DNA of 7,554 nucleotides from Hydrogenophilales bacterium RIFOXYD1_FULL_62_11 (lineage in GTDB: Bacteria > Pseudomonadota > Gammaproteobacteria > Burkholderiales > Thiobacillaceae): contig MGZO01000003.1 of assembly GCA_001802655.1 (NCBI GenBank), forward strand, positions 19,515 to 27,068. Direction: 5' to 3'. The notes below the pieces were generated by a model, which saw only the letters and a list, made by a program, of their open reading frames with translations, was not told where the DNA came from and searched no databases. The translations under genes and the position numbers were made by a program. Below are positions 1-4,895 of this stretch, one piece after another (position 1 is the stretch's first letter; each line of letters opens with the position of its first letter).

Positions 1-597
1 GCCGCAGCCCACGTAGCAGAGGTCTAGCGCGGCGGAACCCGGGCGGCGCAGGCCGGAGGTGGCGTGCATCATGTCGCGGAACATGCCAAGGTAGGCATCG
101 GCGAAGCGGAAATCGGTGTAGGGGAAGCCGGTGCCGATCAGGCATTCGGCGAGCTTGTTGCGCATGCTGGCGCGGATGCGGCGCTCGTTCAGATAGGCGC
201 CGCGGCCACGCGTGGCGGTAAAGAGTTCGTTACGTGCGGGGTCGTAGACCACGGCCTGGGTGATCTGGCCTTTTTGCTTGAGTGCAATTGAAACGGAATA
301 TTGCTGCAGGCCGTGTAGAAAATTGGTGGTGCCGTCGAGCGGATCGATGATCCACTGGTAGTCCTCGTTGTTCTTGGCTTCGGTTACGCCAGACTCCTCT
401 GCTAAAATCCCGTGGTTTGGATAGGCGTCGAGCAGGGTTTCGATAATGGCGCGTTCGGCCATCTGGTCGACCTCACTGACGTAATCGCGGTCCTGTTTGC
501 TCCGTACGGTGAGCTGGTCGAGGTCGAGCGAGGCGCGATTGATGATCGCCCCCGCTTTGCGAGCGGCTTTCACCGCTGTATTGAGCATGGGATGCAT
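1..597 (-). CDS. suhB: Inositol-1-monophosphatase family protein SuhB (3' end missing)
   Basis: Reading the minus strand from the ATG at 597-595 gives 199 uninterrupted codons running off the left edge. The protein begins MHPMLNTAVKAARKAG, nearly the N-terminus of E. coli SuhB. The Mg-binding signatures of the inositol monophosphatase fold are present: Glu67-Glu68 in AEESG, and the Asp-Pro-Leu-Asp-Gly-Thr motif at residues 85-90 (WIIDPLDGTTNF). The start of the C-terminal GSAALDL motif is at 187-193. The family hydrolyses myo-inositol monophosphates; in enterobacteria SuhB also joins the NusA/NusG antitermination complex on rRNA transcripts. About 60-70 residues should lie beyond the edge. 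No clear Shine-Dalgarno precedes the start; the conserved MHPML terminus fixes it rather than the ATG three codons further in. It diverges from trmJ. Confidence 0.96.
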   Translation of the reverse strand, partial: MHPMLNTAVKAARKAGAIINRASLDLDQLTVRSKQDRDYVSEVDQMAERAIIETLLDAYPNHGILAEESGVTEAKNNEDYQWIIDPLDGTTNFLHGLQQYSVSIALKQKGQITQAVVYDPARNELFTATRGRGAYLNERRIRASMRNKLAECLIGTGFPYTDFRFADAYLGMFRDMMHATSGLRRPGSAALDLCYVGCG

Positions 598-645
598 GAT
601 GTCTGGCTACAAATTCAAAGAACGAGCCACCATTTTACTTGATGT
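598..645. promoter_or_regulatory. Divergent suhB/trmJ intergenic region, presumed promoters
   Basis: These 48 bases separate the start codons of two divergent genes, so promoters for both must lie here or reach into the coding regions. On the minus strand a TAAAAT hexamer (637-632) is a candidate -10 for suhB, but I see no good -35 at the right distance. On the plus strand no convincing promoter hexamer pair is visible, and neither gene has a clear Shine-Dalgarno sequence. The assignment rests on gene layout, not on a strong motif. Confidence 0.35.
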
Positions 646-1413
646 ATGACGCTATCTAACCCAAAATTTCTCGGCAATATTCGCATCGTGCTCGCGCGCA
701 CCAGCCATCCCGGCAATATCGGCGCCGCCATGCGGGCGATGAAGACGATGGGCTTGTCGCAGCTTTATCTGGTCAATCCGGCCGTGTTTCCCAACAGTCA
801 GGCCGACGCCATGGCGGCGGGGGCGACCGACCTGCTGGCGCAGGCCCGGGTGTGCACCACGCTGGAAGAAGCGTTGGCGGACACCACGCTGGTGCTGGGC
901 GTGTCGGCGCGCCGCCGCGATATCGTGACCGAGGTGCTGACTCCGCCCGAAGCCGCGACCCACCTGTTGACCGAGGCGCAGGCCGCGCCGGTGGCGCTGG
1001 TGTTCGGCAACGAAACCAGCGGCATGTCGAATGAGGAATTGAGCCTGTGTCAGGGCTTGGTGACGATCGCCGCCAACCCGGACTACAGCTCGCTCAATCT
1101 GGCGGCGGCGGTGCAGGTGCTGAGTTACGAAATCCGTCAGGCCTGGTTAAATCACCCGGTCTGGCCGCAGCCCGAACTTGATGCGGCAACGGGCGACGAG
1201 GTGGAGCGGTTTTACGCGCACCTTGAAACCACATTGGTCGAACTGGATTTTTTGAACCATGGTTCGCCCGGCAAGCTGATGCTGAAACTGCGTTGGCTAT
1301 TTGCGCGCACTCGGCTGGCGAAAGAAGAAGTGAACATCCTGCGCGGAATTTTGACTGCGGCGCAGGCCGCGAAGCGGGGTACGCGCAAGGCCGGCAACCC
1401 AGGCACACAATAG
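646..1413 (+). CDS. trmJ: tRNA (cytidine/uridine-2'-O-)-methyltransferase TrmJ
   Basis: A 255-residue SPOUT-class methyltransferase that uses S-adenosylmethionine to 2'-O-methylate the wobble-region nucleotide 32 of certain tRNAs in the cytoplasm (established for the family). Visible signatures: the N-terminal NIRIVLARTSHPGNIGAAMR segment (residues 11-30), with Arg30 aligning with the essential Arg23 of E. coli TrmJ; then the SPOUT knot motifs LVFGNETSGMS (118-128) and the IAANPDYSSLNLAAAVQVLSYE stretch (141-162) that forms the SAM pocket. The C-terminal ~90 residues are the usual helical extension. The length is close to the 246 residues of the E. coli protein, with about 7 extra N-terminal residues. 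The ATG start has no obvious Shine-Dalgarno. The stop codon lies inside a putative IscR operator for cysE. TrmJ just upstream of isc genes is a recurrent proteobacterial arrangement; a direct role in Fe-S assembly is not implied. Confidence 0.96.
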   Translation: MTLSNPKFLGNIRIVLARTSHPGNIGAAMRAMKTMGLSQLYLVNPAVFPNSQADAMAAGATDLLAQARVCTTLEEALADTTLVLGVSARRRDIVTEVLTPPEAATHLLTEAQAAPVALVFGNETSGMSNEELSLCQGLVTIAANPDYSSLNLAAAVQVLSYEIRQAWLNHPVWPQPELDAATGDEVERFYAHLETTLVELDFLNHGSPGKLMLKLRWLFARTRLAKEEVNILRGILTAAQAAKRGTRKAGNPGTQ

Positions 1414-1434
1414 TTGACCAAATCACTCGGAAAT
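1410..1434 (+). promoter_or_regulatory. Putative type 1 IscR operator upstream of cysE
   Basis: I compared this 25-mer with the E. coli type 1 IscR consensus, whose halves are ATASYYGACTR and YAGTCRRSTAT around a WWW centre. It matches 21 of 25 positions; mismatches are at positions 10, 17, 22 and 23. The left half reads ATAGTTGACCA and the right half CACTCGGAAAT. It overlaps the trmJ stop codon (1411-1413) and ends 15 bases before the cysE ATG. TTGACC at 1414-1419 could act as a -35 element, but the -10 candidate at a 17-bp spacing (CATCCT, 1437-1442) is weak. It resembles the second iscR-upstream site closely (22 of 26 bases over 1411-1436 versus 2247-2272). Binding is inferred. Confidence 0.7.
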
Positions 1435-1449
1435 AGCATCCTTTAACGC

Positions 1450-2229
1450 ATGAGCCTTTTCAGCCAATTCAGGGAAGACATTTCCGTCGTTTTTGACCGC
1501 GATCCGGCCGCACGCTCGACGCTTGAAGTCATCACGCTCTATCCCGGCTTTCATGCCATTGTCATTCACCGACTGGCGCACTGGTTGTGGCGCGTGCGGT
1601 TTAAATGGCTGGCGCGCTTCACGTCCCATATGGGCCGCTGGCTCACTGGCATTGAAATTCACCCCGGAGCCACCATCGGCCGCCGCGTCTTTATCGATCA
1701 CGGCATGGGCGTGGTGGTGGGCGAGACGGCTGAAATCGGCGACGACTGCACGCTCTATCACGGCGTCACTTTGGGCGGCACTTCATGGGACAAAGGGAAG
1801 CGTCATCCCACGCTGAAACCAGGCGTAGTGGTGGGGGCGGGTGCCAAAATTCTGGGTCCGATCAGCATCGGCGCCAATGCGCGCATAGGTTCCAACGCTG
1901 TTGTGGTGAAAGACGTACCGGACAATGCCACGGCGGTGGGCATTCCTGCCAGGATTCTTGACAGTGTTGCCGAAAAACAGCGTCAGCAGAAGATGGTTAA
2001 CCTGGGTCACCAGGCAGAAAAACTCGGATTTTCCGCTTATGCCATTTCGGCTGACATGAACGATCCGGTGGTAAAGGCCATTCACGGCCTGATCGATCAT
2101 TCTGCGCATATCGATGAACGGCTGGAGCAGATCTTTAAGCAGTTACTGAAGCTGGGTGCAGAAATGCCGGCCGGGCAGGACAAGCCGGATGATTTCGATG
2201 CCAGTTATCTGAACAAAATAGTTGACTAA
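1450..2229 (+). CDS. cysE: Serine O-acetyltransferase CysE, isc-linked type
   Basis: 259 residues. The enzyme transfers acetyl from acetyl-CoA to L-serine, giving O-acetylserine, the precursor of cysteine, which is the sulfur donor of IscS. An N-terminal helical part (about 1-65) is followed by a left-handed beta-helix of hexapeptide repeats (about 68-168: IEIHPGATIG, DHGMGVVVGETAEIG, LGGTSWDKGKRHPTLKPG, GAGAKILGPISIG, ARIGSNAVV). Asp83-His84 corresponds to the catalytic Asp-His pair of E. coli CysE (157-158), and His119 in KRHP to its His193. The N-terminal domain is shorter than in E. coli CysE, but a C-terminal extension of about 90 residues (170-259) follows the beta-helix. It is rich in charged, probably helical sequence. 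The ATG start has no strong Shine-Dalgarno. The stop codon lies inside an IscR-like operator for iscR. The gene is a regular isc neighbour, as in Azotobacter. Confidence 0.95.
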   Translation: MSLFSQFREDISVVFDRDPAARSTLEVITLYPGFHAIVIHRLAHWLWRVRFKWLARFTSHMGRWLTGIEIHPGATIGRRVFIDHGMGVVVGETAEIGDDCTLYHGVTLGGTSWDKGKRHPTLKPGVVVGAGAKILGPISIGANARIGSNAVVVKDVPDNATAVGIPARILDSVAEKQRQQKMVNLGHQAEKLGFSAYAISADMNDPVVKAIHGLIDHSAHIDERLEQIFKQLLKLGAEMPAGQDKPDDFDASYLNKIVD

Positions 2230-2242
2230 AACAGTAAGGTAA
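2218..2242 (+). promoter_or_regulatory. Type 1 IscR operator, upstream of iscR (distal site)
   Basis: This 25-mer matches the E. coli type 1 IscR consensus at 23 of 25 positions; only positions 19 (A for C) and 25 (A for T) differ. The left half is ATAGTTGACTA and the right half is CAGTAAGGTAA. It starts inside the last codons of cysE, so that Val-Asp-stop of CysE is read from the operator core. It covers a TTGACT -35 hexamer. In E. coli, [2Fe-2S]-IscR binds such sites and represses the operon when clusters are plentiful; the same feedback is inferred here. Confidence 0.85.
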
Positions 2243-2250
2243 GGAATAGT
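2222..2250 (+). promoter_or_regulatory. Candidate sigma-70 promoter of iscR operon
   Basis: TTGACT at 2222-2227 (5 of 6 to consensus) and AATAGT at 2245-2250 (4 of 6) are separated by exactly 17 bases. The predicted start of transcription is near 2257, leaving a leader of roughly 45 bases before the iscR ATG. The -35 lies inside the distal IscR site, and the -10 and start point lie inside the proximal one, which fits repression by polymerase exclusion. Prediction by eye only. Confidence 0.6.
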
Positions 2251-2270
2251 TGAGCGAATCGCTCGGGAAT
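2246..2270 (+). promoter_or_regulatory. Putative type 1 IscR operator, upstream of iscR (proximal site)
   Basis: It matches the type 1 consensus at 20 of 25 positions (mismatches at 9, 10, 16, 17 and 23). The core is a perfect dyad: GAGCGA, a central A at 2258, then TCGCTC. Four of the mismatches are symmetric, two in each half-site, so the inverted symmetry is kept although the half-site sequence drifted. The centre is 28 bp from that of the distal site. It covers the predicted -10 and transcription start. Affinity is expected to be lower than for the distal site. Confidence 0.6.
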
Positions 2271-2283
2271 AGATTCTCCGAGT
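2261..2283 (+). other. Hairpin in the iscR mRNA leader
   Basis: CTCGG (2262-2266) pairs with CCGAG (2278-2282). The stem continues inward with GAA (2267-2269) against TTC (2274-2276), leaving a TAGA loop and one bulged T (2277); G2261 and T2283 can add a wobble pair. It would sit between the predicted transcription start and the Shine-Dalgarno at 2291. There is no run of T after it, so it is not an intrinsic terminator. A role in message stability or translation is speculative. Confidence 0.4.
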
Positions 2284-2290
2284 GTCATTC

Positions 2291-2298
2291 AGGAGAAG
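2291..2298 (+). promoter_or_regulatory. Ribosome binding site that decides the iscR start
   Basis: AGGAGAAG is a strong Shine-Dalgarno sequence 5 bases before the ATG at 2304. It shows that iscR starts there and not at the in-frame TTG at 2250, which would add 18 residues unlike any IscR and would fall inside the operator. Confidence 0.9.
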
Positions 2299-2303
2299 TC
2301 AAA

Positions 2304-2765
2304 ATGAGGTTGACCACAAAAGGTCGTTTTGCTGTGACAGCGATGCTGGATTTAGCACTGCGTGGCGGTAAGAATCCAGTGACGCTGGCTGGCATCAGCG
2401 AACGTCAGGATATTTCCTTGTCCTATCTGGAGCAGCTTTTCAGTCGCCTGCGCCGCCATGAGTTGGTGGAAAGCGTGCGCGGTCCGGGTGGCGGTTATTA
2501 CCTGGCCAAAACCCTCGGCAGCATCAGCGTGGCTGACATCATCCGCGCGGTAGATGAGCCCATTGATTCGACGCATTGTGGCGGTAAGGAAAACTGCCAC
2601 GACGAGCATCGTTGCCTGACGCATGACTTGTGGATGGGGCTCAATGCCCATATCTATGATTACCTCGATAACGTCACGCTTGCCACCCTGGTGGCCAAGC
2701 AGGATGAATGCAAGGAAAAAGTCATGCAGGATCGTCGTACGTCCAAGATGACGCTTGCAGCTTGA
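2304..2765 (+). CDS. iscR: [2Fe-2S] transcriptional regulator IscR
   Basis: 153 residues, an Rrf2-family winged-helix regulator beginning MRLTTKGRFAVTAMLDLAL. The recognition-helix region includes SLSYLEQLFSRLRRHELVESVRG (38-60), followed by the wing GPGGGYYLAK (60-69). The cluster ligands are Cys92, Cys98, Cys104 and His107 (HCGGKENCHDEHRCLTH), at the same residue numbers as in E. coli IscR, so the protein should bind a [2Fe-2S] cluster and discriminate type 1 from type 2 sites. An extra Cys136 lies in the C-terminal tail. Holo-IscR is expected to repress its own operon through the operators at 2218-2270, and apo-IscR, formed under iron limitation or oxidative stress, should release it. It is followed by iscS after 28 bases with no visible terminator or strong structure. 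The start is fixed by the Shine-Dalgarno at 2291. Confidence 0.97.
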   Translation: MRLTTKGRFAVTAMLDLALRGGKNPVTLAGISERQDISLSYLEQLFSRLRRHELVESVRGPGGGYYLAKTLGSISVADIIRAVDEPIDSTHCGGKENCHDEHRCLTHDLWMGLNAHIYDYLDNVTLATLVAKQDECKEKVMQDRRTSKMTLAA

Positions 2766-2793
2766 TACTGGTTTAAGAGATAAGGCTATCACA

Positions 2794-4002
2794 ATGAAAA
2801 CACTGTACTTTGATTACTCAGCAACCACGCCGGTCGACCCGCGTGTGGCTGCCAAAATGATTCCTTATCTGACCGAGGAATTCGGCAATCCGGCATCGCG
2901 TTCACATCCCTATGGCTGGACGGCTGACAAGGCAGTGGAGGATGCGCGTGCCGAGGTTGCGGCTTTGGTCGGTGCGGATCCGAAGGAAATCGTTTTCACG
3001 TCCGGCGCGACCGAGTCGAACAATCTGGCCATCAAAGGGGCAGGGCATTTCTACGCAGGCACCAAGGGCAAGCACATCATTACCGTGCGCACCGAGCACA
3101 AGGCAGTACTCGACACCGTACGCGAGATGGAGCGTCAGGGTTTTGAAGCCACTTATCTGAACGTGCTGGAAAACGGCTTGCTCGATCTGGATGTGCTGCG
3201 TGCAGCGATCCGTCCTGATACCGTTCTGGTGTCGGTGATGGCGGTCAACAATGAAATCGGTGTGATCCAGGATATCGAAGCGATCGGCAATATCTGCCGT
3301 GAAAAAGGCGTCCTGTTTCATGTCGACGCGGCGCAGGCCACTGGAAAAATGCCGATCAATCTGGCCAAGCTGCCGGTGGACCTGATGTCGTTCTCGGCAC
3401 ATAAGACTTACGGCCCCAAAGGCATCGGCGCGCTGTATGTTCAGCGCAAGCCACGTGTTCGCCTCGAAGCGCAGATGCACGGAGGCGGTCACGAGCGCGG
3501 GATGCGTTCGGGCACGCTGGCAACGCACCAGATCGTCGGCATGGGCGAGGCTTTCCGCATTGCCCGCGAAGAAATGGCGACCGAGAATGAACGCATCCGC
3601 ATGCTGCGCGACCGCTTGTACGAAGGCCTGAAGGACATCGAGGAACTGCATCTGAACGGCGATTTCGAGCGCCGGGTGCCGCACAACCTGAACGTCAGCT
3701 TCAATTTCGTCGAAGGGGAGTCGCTCATCATGGCGATCAAGGATCTGGCCGTCTCCAGCGGTTCGGCCTGCACCTCGGCCAGCCTGGAGCCGTCCTATGT
3801 GCTGCGTGCCCTGGGCCGCAGCGACGAACTCGCGCATAGCTCAATCCGTTTTTCGATAGGCCGTTTTACGACTGAAGAAGAGGTCGATTACGCCATCAAA
3901 TTGCTGCACGAGAAAATCGGCAAGCTGCGCGAACTCTCCCCGCTGTGGGAGATGTTCAAGGAAGGTGTCGACCTGAATACGGTGCAGTGGGCTGCACATT
4001 AA
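2794..4002 (+). CDS. iscS: Cysteine desulfurase IscS
   Basis: 402 residues, against 404 in E. coli. This PLP enzyme converts L-cysteine to alanine and carries the sulfur as a persulfide to IscU, and to thiolation enzymes of tRNA and cofactor pathways. N-terminal signature LYFDYSATTPVDPRV (4-18). His102 in TEHKA stacks on the cofactor, Asp178 (HVDAAQ) contacts the pyridine nitrogen, and Lys204 in FSAHKTYGPKG is the Schiff-base lysine. The mobile loop SSGSACTSASLEPS has the catalytic Cys326. The C-terminal SPLWEMFKEGVDLNTVQWA segment (382-400) corresponds to the IscU-binding tail of IscS. The ATG at 2794 is preceded by AAGG (2782-2785) and gives the canonical N-terminus; the in-frame TTG at 2755, overlapping iscR, is rejected. 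Second structural gene of the operon. Confidence 0.98.
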   Translation: MKTLYFDYSATTPVDPRVAAKMIPYLTEEFGNPASRSHPYGWTADKAVEDARAEVAALVGADPKEIVFTSGATESNNLAIKGAGHFYAGTKGKHIITVRTEHKAVLDTVREMERQGFEATYLNVLENGLLDLDVLRAAIRPDTVLVSVMAVNNEIGVIQDIEAIGNICREKGVLFHVDAAQATGKMPINLAKLPVDLMSFSAHKTYGPKGIGALYVQRKPRVRLEAQMHGGGHERGMRSGTLATHQIVGMGEAFRIAREEMATENERIRMLRDRLYEGLKDIEELHLNGDFERRVPHNLNVSFNFVEGESLIMAIKDLAVSSGSACTSASLEPSYVLRALGRSDELAHSSIRFSIGRFTTEEEVDYAIKLLHEKIGKLRELSPLWEMFKEGVDLNTVQWAAH

Positions 4003-4005
4003 TCC

Positions 4006-4027
4006 GCAATGCGTTTGGCGCAGTTGC
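4006..4027 (+). other. Hairpin in the iscS-iscU intergenic mRNA
   Basis: GCAATGCG (4006-4013) pairs with CGCAGTTGC (4019-4027) through eight base pairs, with one bulged G (4023) and the five-base loop TTTGG. It begins three bases after the iscS stop and lies in the 66-base gap before iscU. A run of six T (4037-4042) follows but is ten bases away, so it is not a normal terminator, and iscU is clearly cotranscribed by layout. Possible roles are a 3' stability element or a processing signal; these are inferred only. Confidence 0.45.
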
Positions 4028-4068
4028 TTGCGTATCGTTTTTTCGACCAAGTTTGAAGGAGAACCACC

Positions 4069-4455
4069 ATGTCTTATAGCGAAAAGTTGCTCGACCATTA
4101 CGAAAACCCCCGCAATGTAGGCTCGTTCACCAAGGATGACGATGGAGTGGGCACCGGCATGGTGGGCGCGCCTGCTTGCGGCGACGTGATGAAGCTACAA
4201 ATCAAGGTCGGTGCCGATGGCCGTATCGAGGATGCCAAATTCAAGACCTATGGTTGCGGTTCGGCGATTGCATCGAGTTCGCTGGTGACCGAGTGGGTCA
4301 AGGGCAAGACGCTCGATCAGGCAATGGAAATCAAGAACACGGCGATTGCCGAAGAACTGGCATTGCCGCCGGTCAAGATTCACTGCTCGATTCTGGCCGA
4401 AGACGCGATCAAGGCTGCGGTCGCTGATTACAAACAGAAAAAGGGACTGGTGTAA
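4069..4455 (+). CDS. iscU: Fe-S cluster assembly scaffold IscU
   Basis: 128 residues, matching the family length. IscU receives sulfur from IscS and iron, and builds a [2Fe-2S] cluster that HscA/HscB help hand to acceptors. The ligand set is complete and at the E. coli positions: Cys37 and Asp39 (ACGD), Cys63 (YGCGSAIASSS) and Cys106 (KIHCSILAEDAI). The LPPVK motif recognised by HscA is at residues 99-103. The N-terminus MSYSEKLLDHYENPRNVGSF is typical. A strong Shine-Dalgarno, AAGGAGA at 4056-4062, is six bases before the ATG, fitting the high output expected of a scaffold. It lies 66 bases after iscS and 5 bases before iscA. Confidence 0.98.
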   Translation: MSYSEKLLDHYENPRNVGSFTKDDDGVGTGMVGAPACGDVMKLQIKVGADGRIEDAKFKTYGCGSAIASSSLVTEWVKGKTLDQAMEIKNTAIAEELALPPVKIHCSILAEDAIKAAVADYKQKKGLV

Positions 4456-4460
4456 GCATC

Positions 4461-4784
4461 ATGGCAGTCACTCTGTCCGAGCGCGCAGCGCAACACGTCA
4501 CGAACTATCTGACCAAACGCGGCAAGGGTGTTGGCATCCGTCTCGGCGTGCGCACGACCGGCTGCTCCGGCATGGCTTATAAACTGGAGTTTGCCGACGA
4601 AGCGCCAGAAGGCGACGAGGTGTTCACCAGCTTTGGCGTCACCGTGTTTGTCGATCCGAAAAGCCTGGCTTATATCGACGGCACCGAACTCGATTACTCA
4701 CGCGAAGGTTTGAACGAAGGTTTCAAGTTCAACAATCCCAACGTGAAAAACGAGTGCGGTTGCGGCGAGTCATTTAACGTTTAA
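4461..4784 (+). CDS. iscA: A-type Fe-S carrier IscA
   Basis: 107 residues, the same length as E. coli IscA. The A-type family binds iron or Fe-S clusters and transfers them to apo-proteins. It is thought to be important for [4Fe-4S] maturation. The three conserved cysteines are present: Cys35 (TTGCSGMAY), and Cys99 and Cys101 in the C-terminal ECGCGESF motif. The N-terminus MAVTLSERAAQHV is characteristic. IscA rather than ErpA or SufA is supported by position between iscU and hscB. The ATG follows the iscU stop by five bases, with only a weak GGGA within the iscU end as a possible Shine-Dalgarno, so translation is probably coupled to iscU. Confidence 0.97.
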   Translation: MAVTLSERAAQHVTNYLTKRGKGVGIRLGVRTTGCSGMAYKLEFADEAPEGDEVFTSFGVTVFVDPKSLAYIDGTELDYSREGLNEGFKFNNPNVKNECGCGESFNV

Positions 4785-4796
4785 TCACAGGGGTCG

Positions 4797-4877
4797 GGAT
4801 TCAAGGGGCACCAGGTTCTGTTGTCGGTTCTTGGTCGTGCTGTGTAGACATGCGCAGCATTAAAGCCGCCTGAATCC
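4797..4877 (+). repeat. Inverted repeat spanning the iscA-hscB spacer
   Basis: GGATTCAAGG (4797-4806) is the reverse complement of CCTGAATCC (4869-4877) apart from one extra A (4804), giving nine pairs that close a 62-base loop. A smaller stem, TGCTG (4838-4842) with CAGCA (4855-4859), lies inside. The spacer (4785-4895, 111 bases) is the largest gap between iscU and hscA, where neighbouring genes are otherwise 2 or 5 bases apart. There is no T run, so a terminator is unlikely; no convincing internal promoter is seen. Confidence 0.5.
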
Positions 4878-4895
4878 TGGTTCCTGAGTCCTGAT
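4871..4895 (+). repeat. Heptamer tandem repeat abutting the hscB start
   Basis: Three 7-base units, TGAATCC (4871-4877), TGGTTCC (4878-4884) and TGAGTCC (4885-4891), are followed by a partial TGAT directly before the hscB ATG at 4896. TCCTG therefore recurs every seven bases (4875, 4882, 4889). The reverse-complement unit GGATTCA occurs at 4797-4803. The repeat fills the place where a Shine-Dalgarno would be expected, and none is visible. Confidence 0.6.

Noticed and set aside
2250..2303. TTG start that would extend IscR by 18 residues
   Set aside because: The extra residues are unlike IscR, overlap the operator and predicted promoter, and a strong Shine-Dalgarno at 2291 serves the ATG at 2304, which gives canonical cysteine numbering.
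2755..2793. TTG start that would extend IscS by 13 residues and overlap iscR
   Set aside because: The ATG at 2794 gives the standard MKTLYFDYSATTPVD terminus and has AAGG at a proper distance.
2766..2793. RyhB-like pairing or stem-loop between iscR and iscS, as in E. coli
   Set aside because: The 28-base gap shows no stable stem and no obvious small-RNA pairing site that can be judged without the genome.
2902..3837. 311-codon open frame on the minus strand opposite iscS
   Set aside because: Antisense shadow of a conserved gene with no recognisable motif.
4006..4042. Intrinsic terminator between iscS and iscU
   Set aside because: The T6 run is ten bases from the stem, the stem is bulged, and downstream genes belong to the same operon.
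4821..4848. Promoter for hscBA inside the iscA-hscB spacer (TTGTCG ... TGTAGA)
   Set aside because: Only 4 of 6 and 3 of 6 consensus matches at a 16-base spacing; not better than chance.
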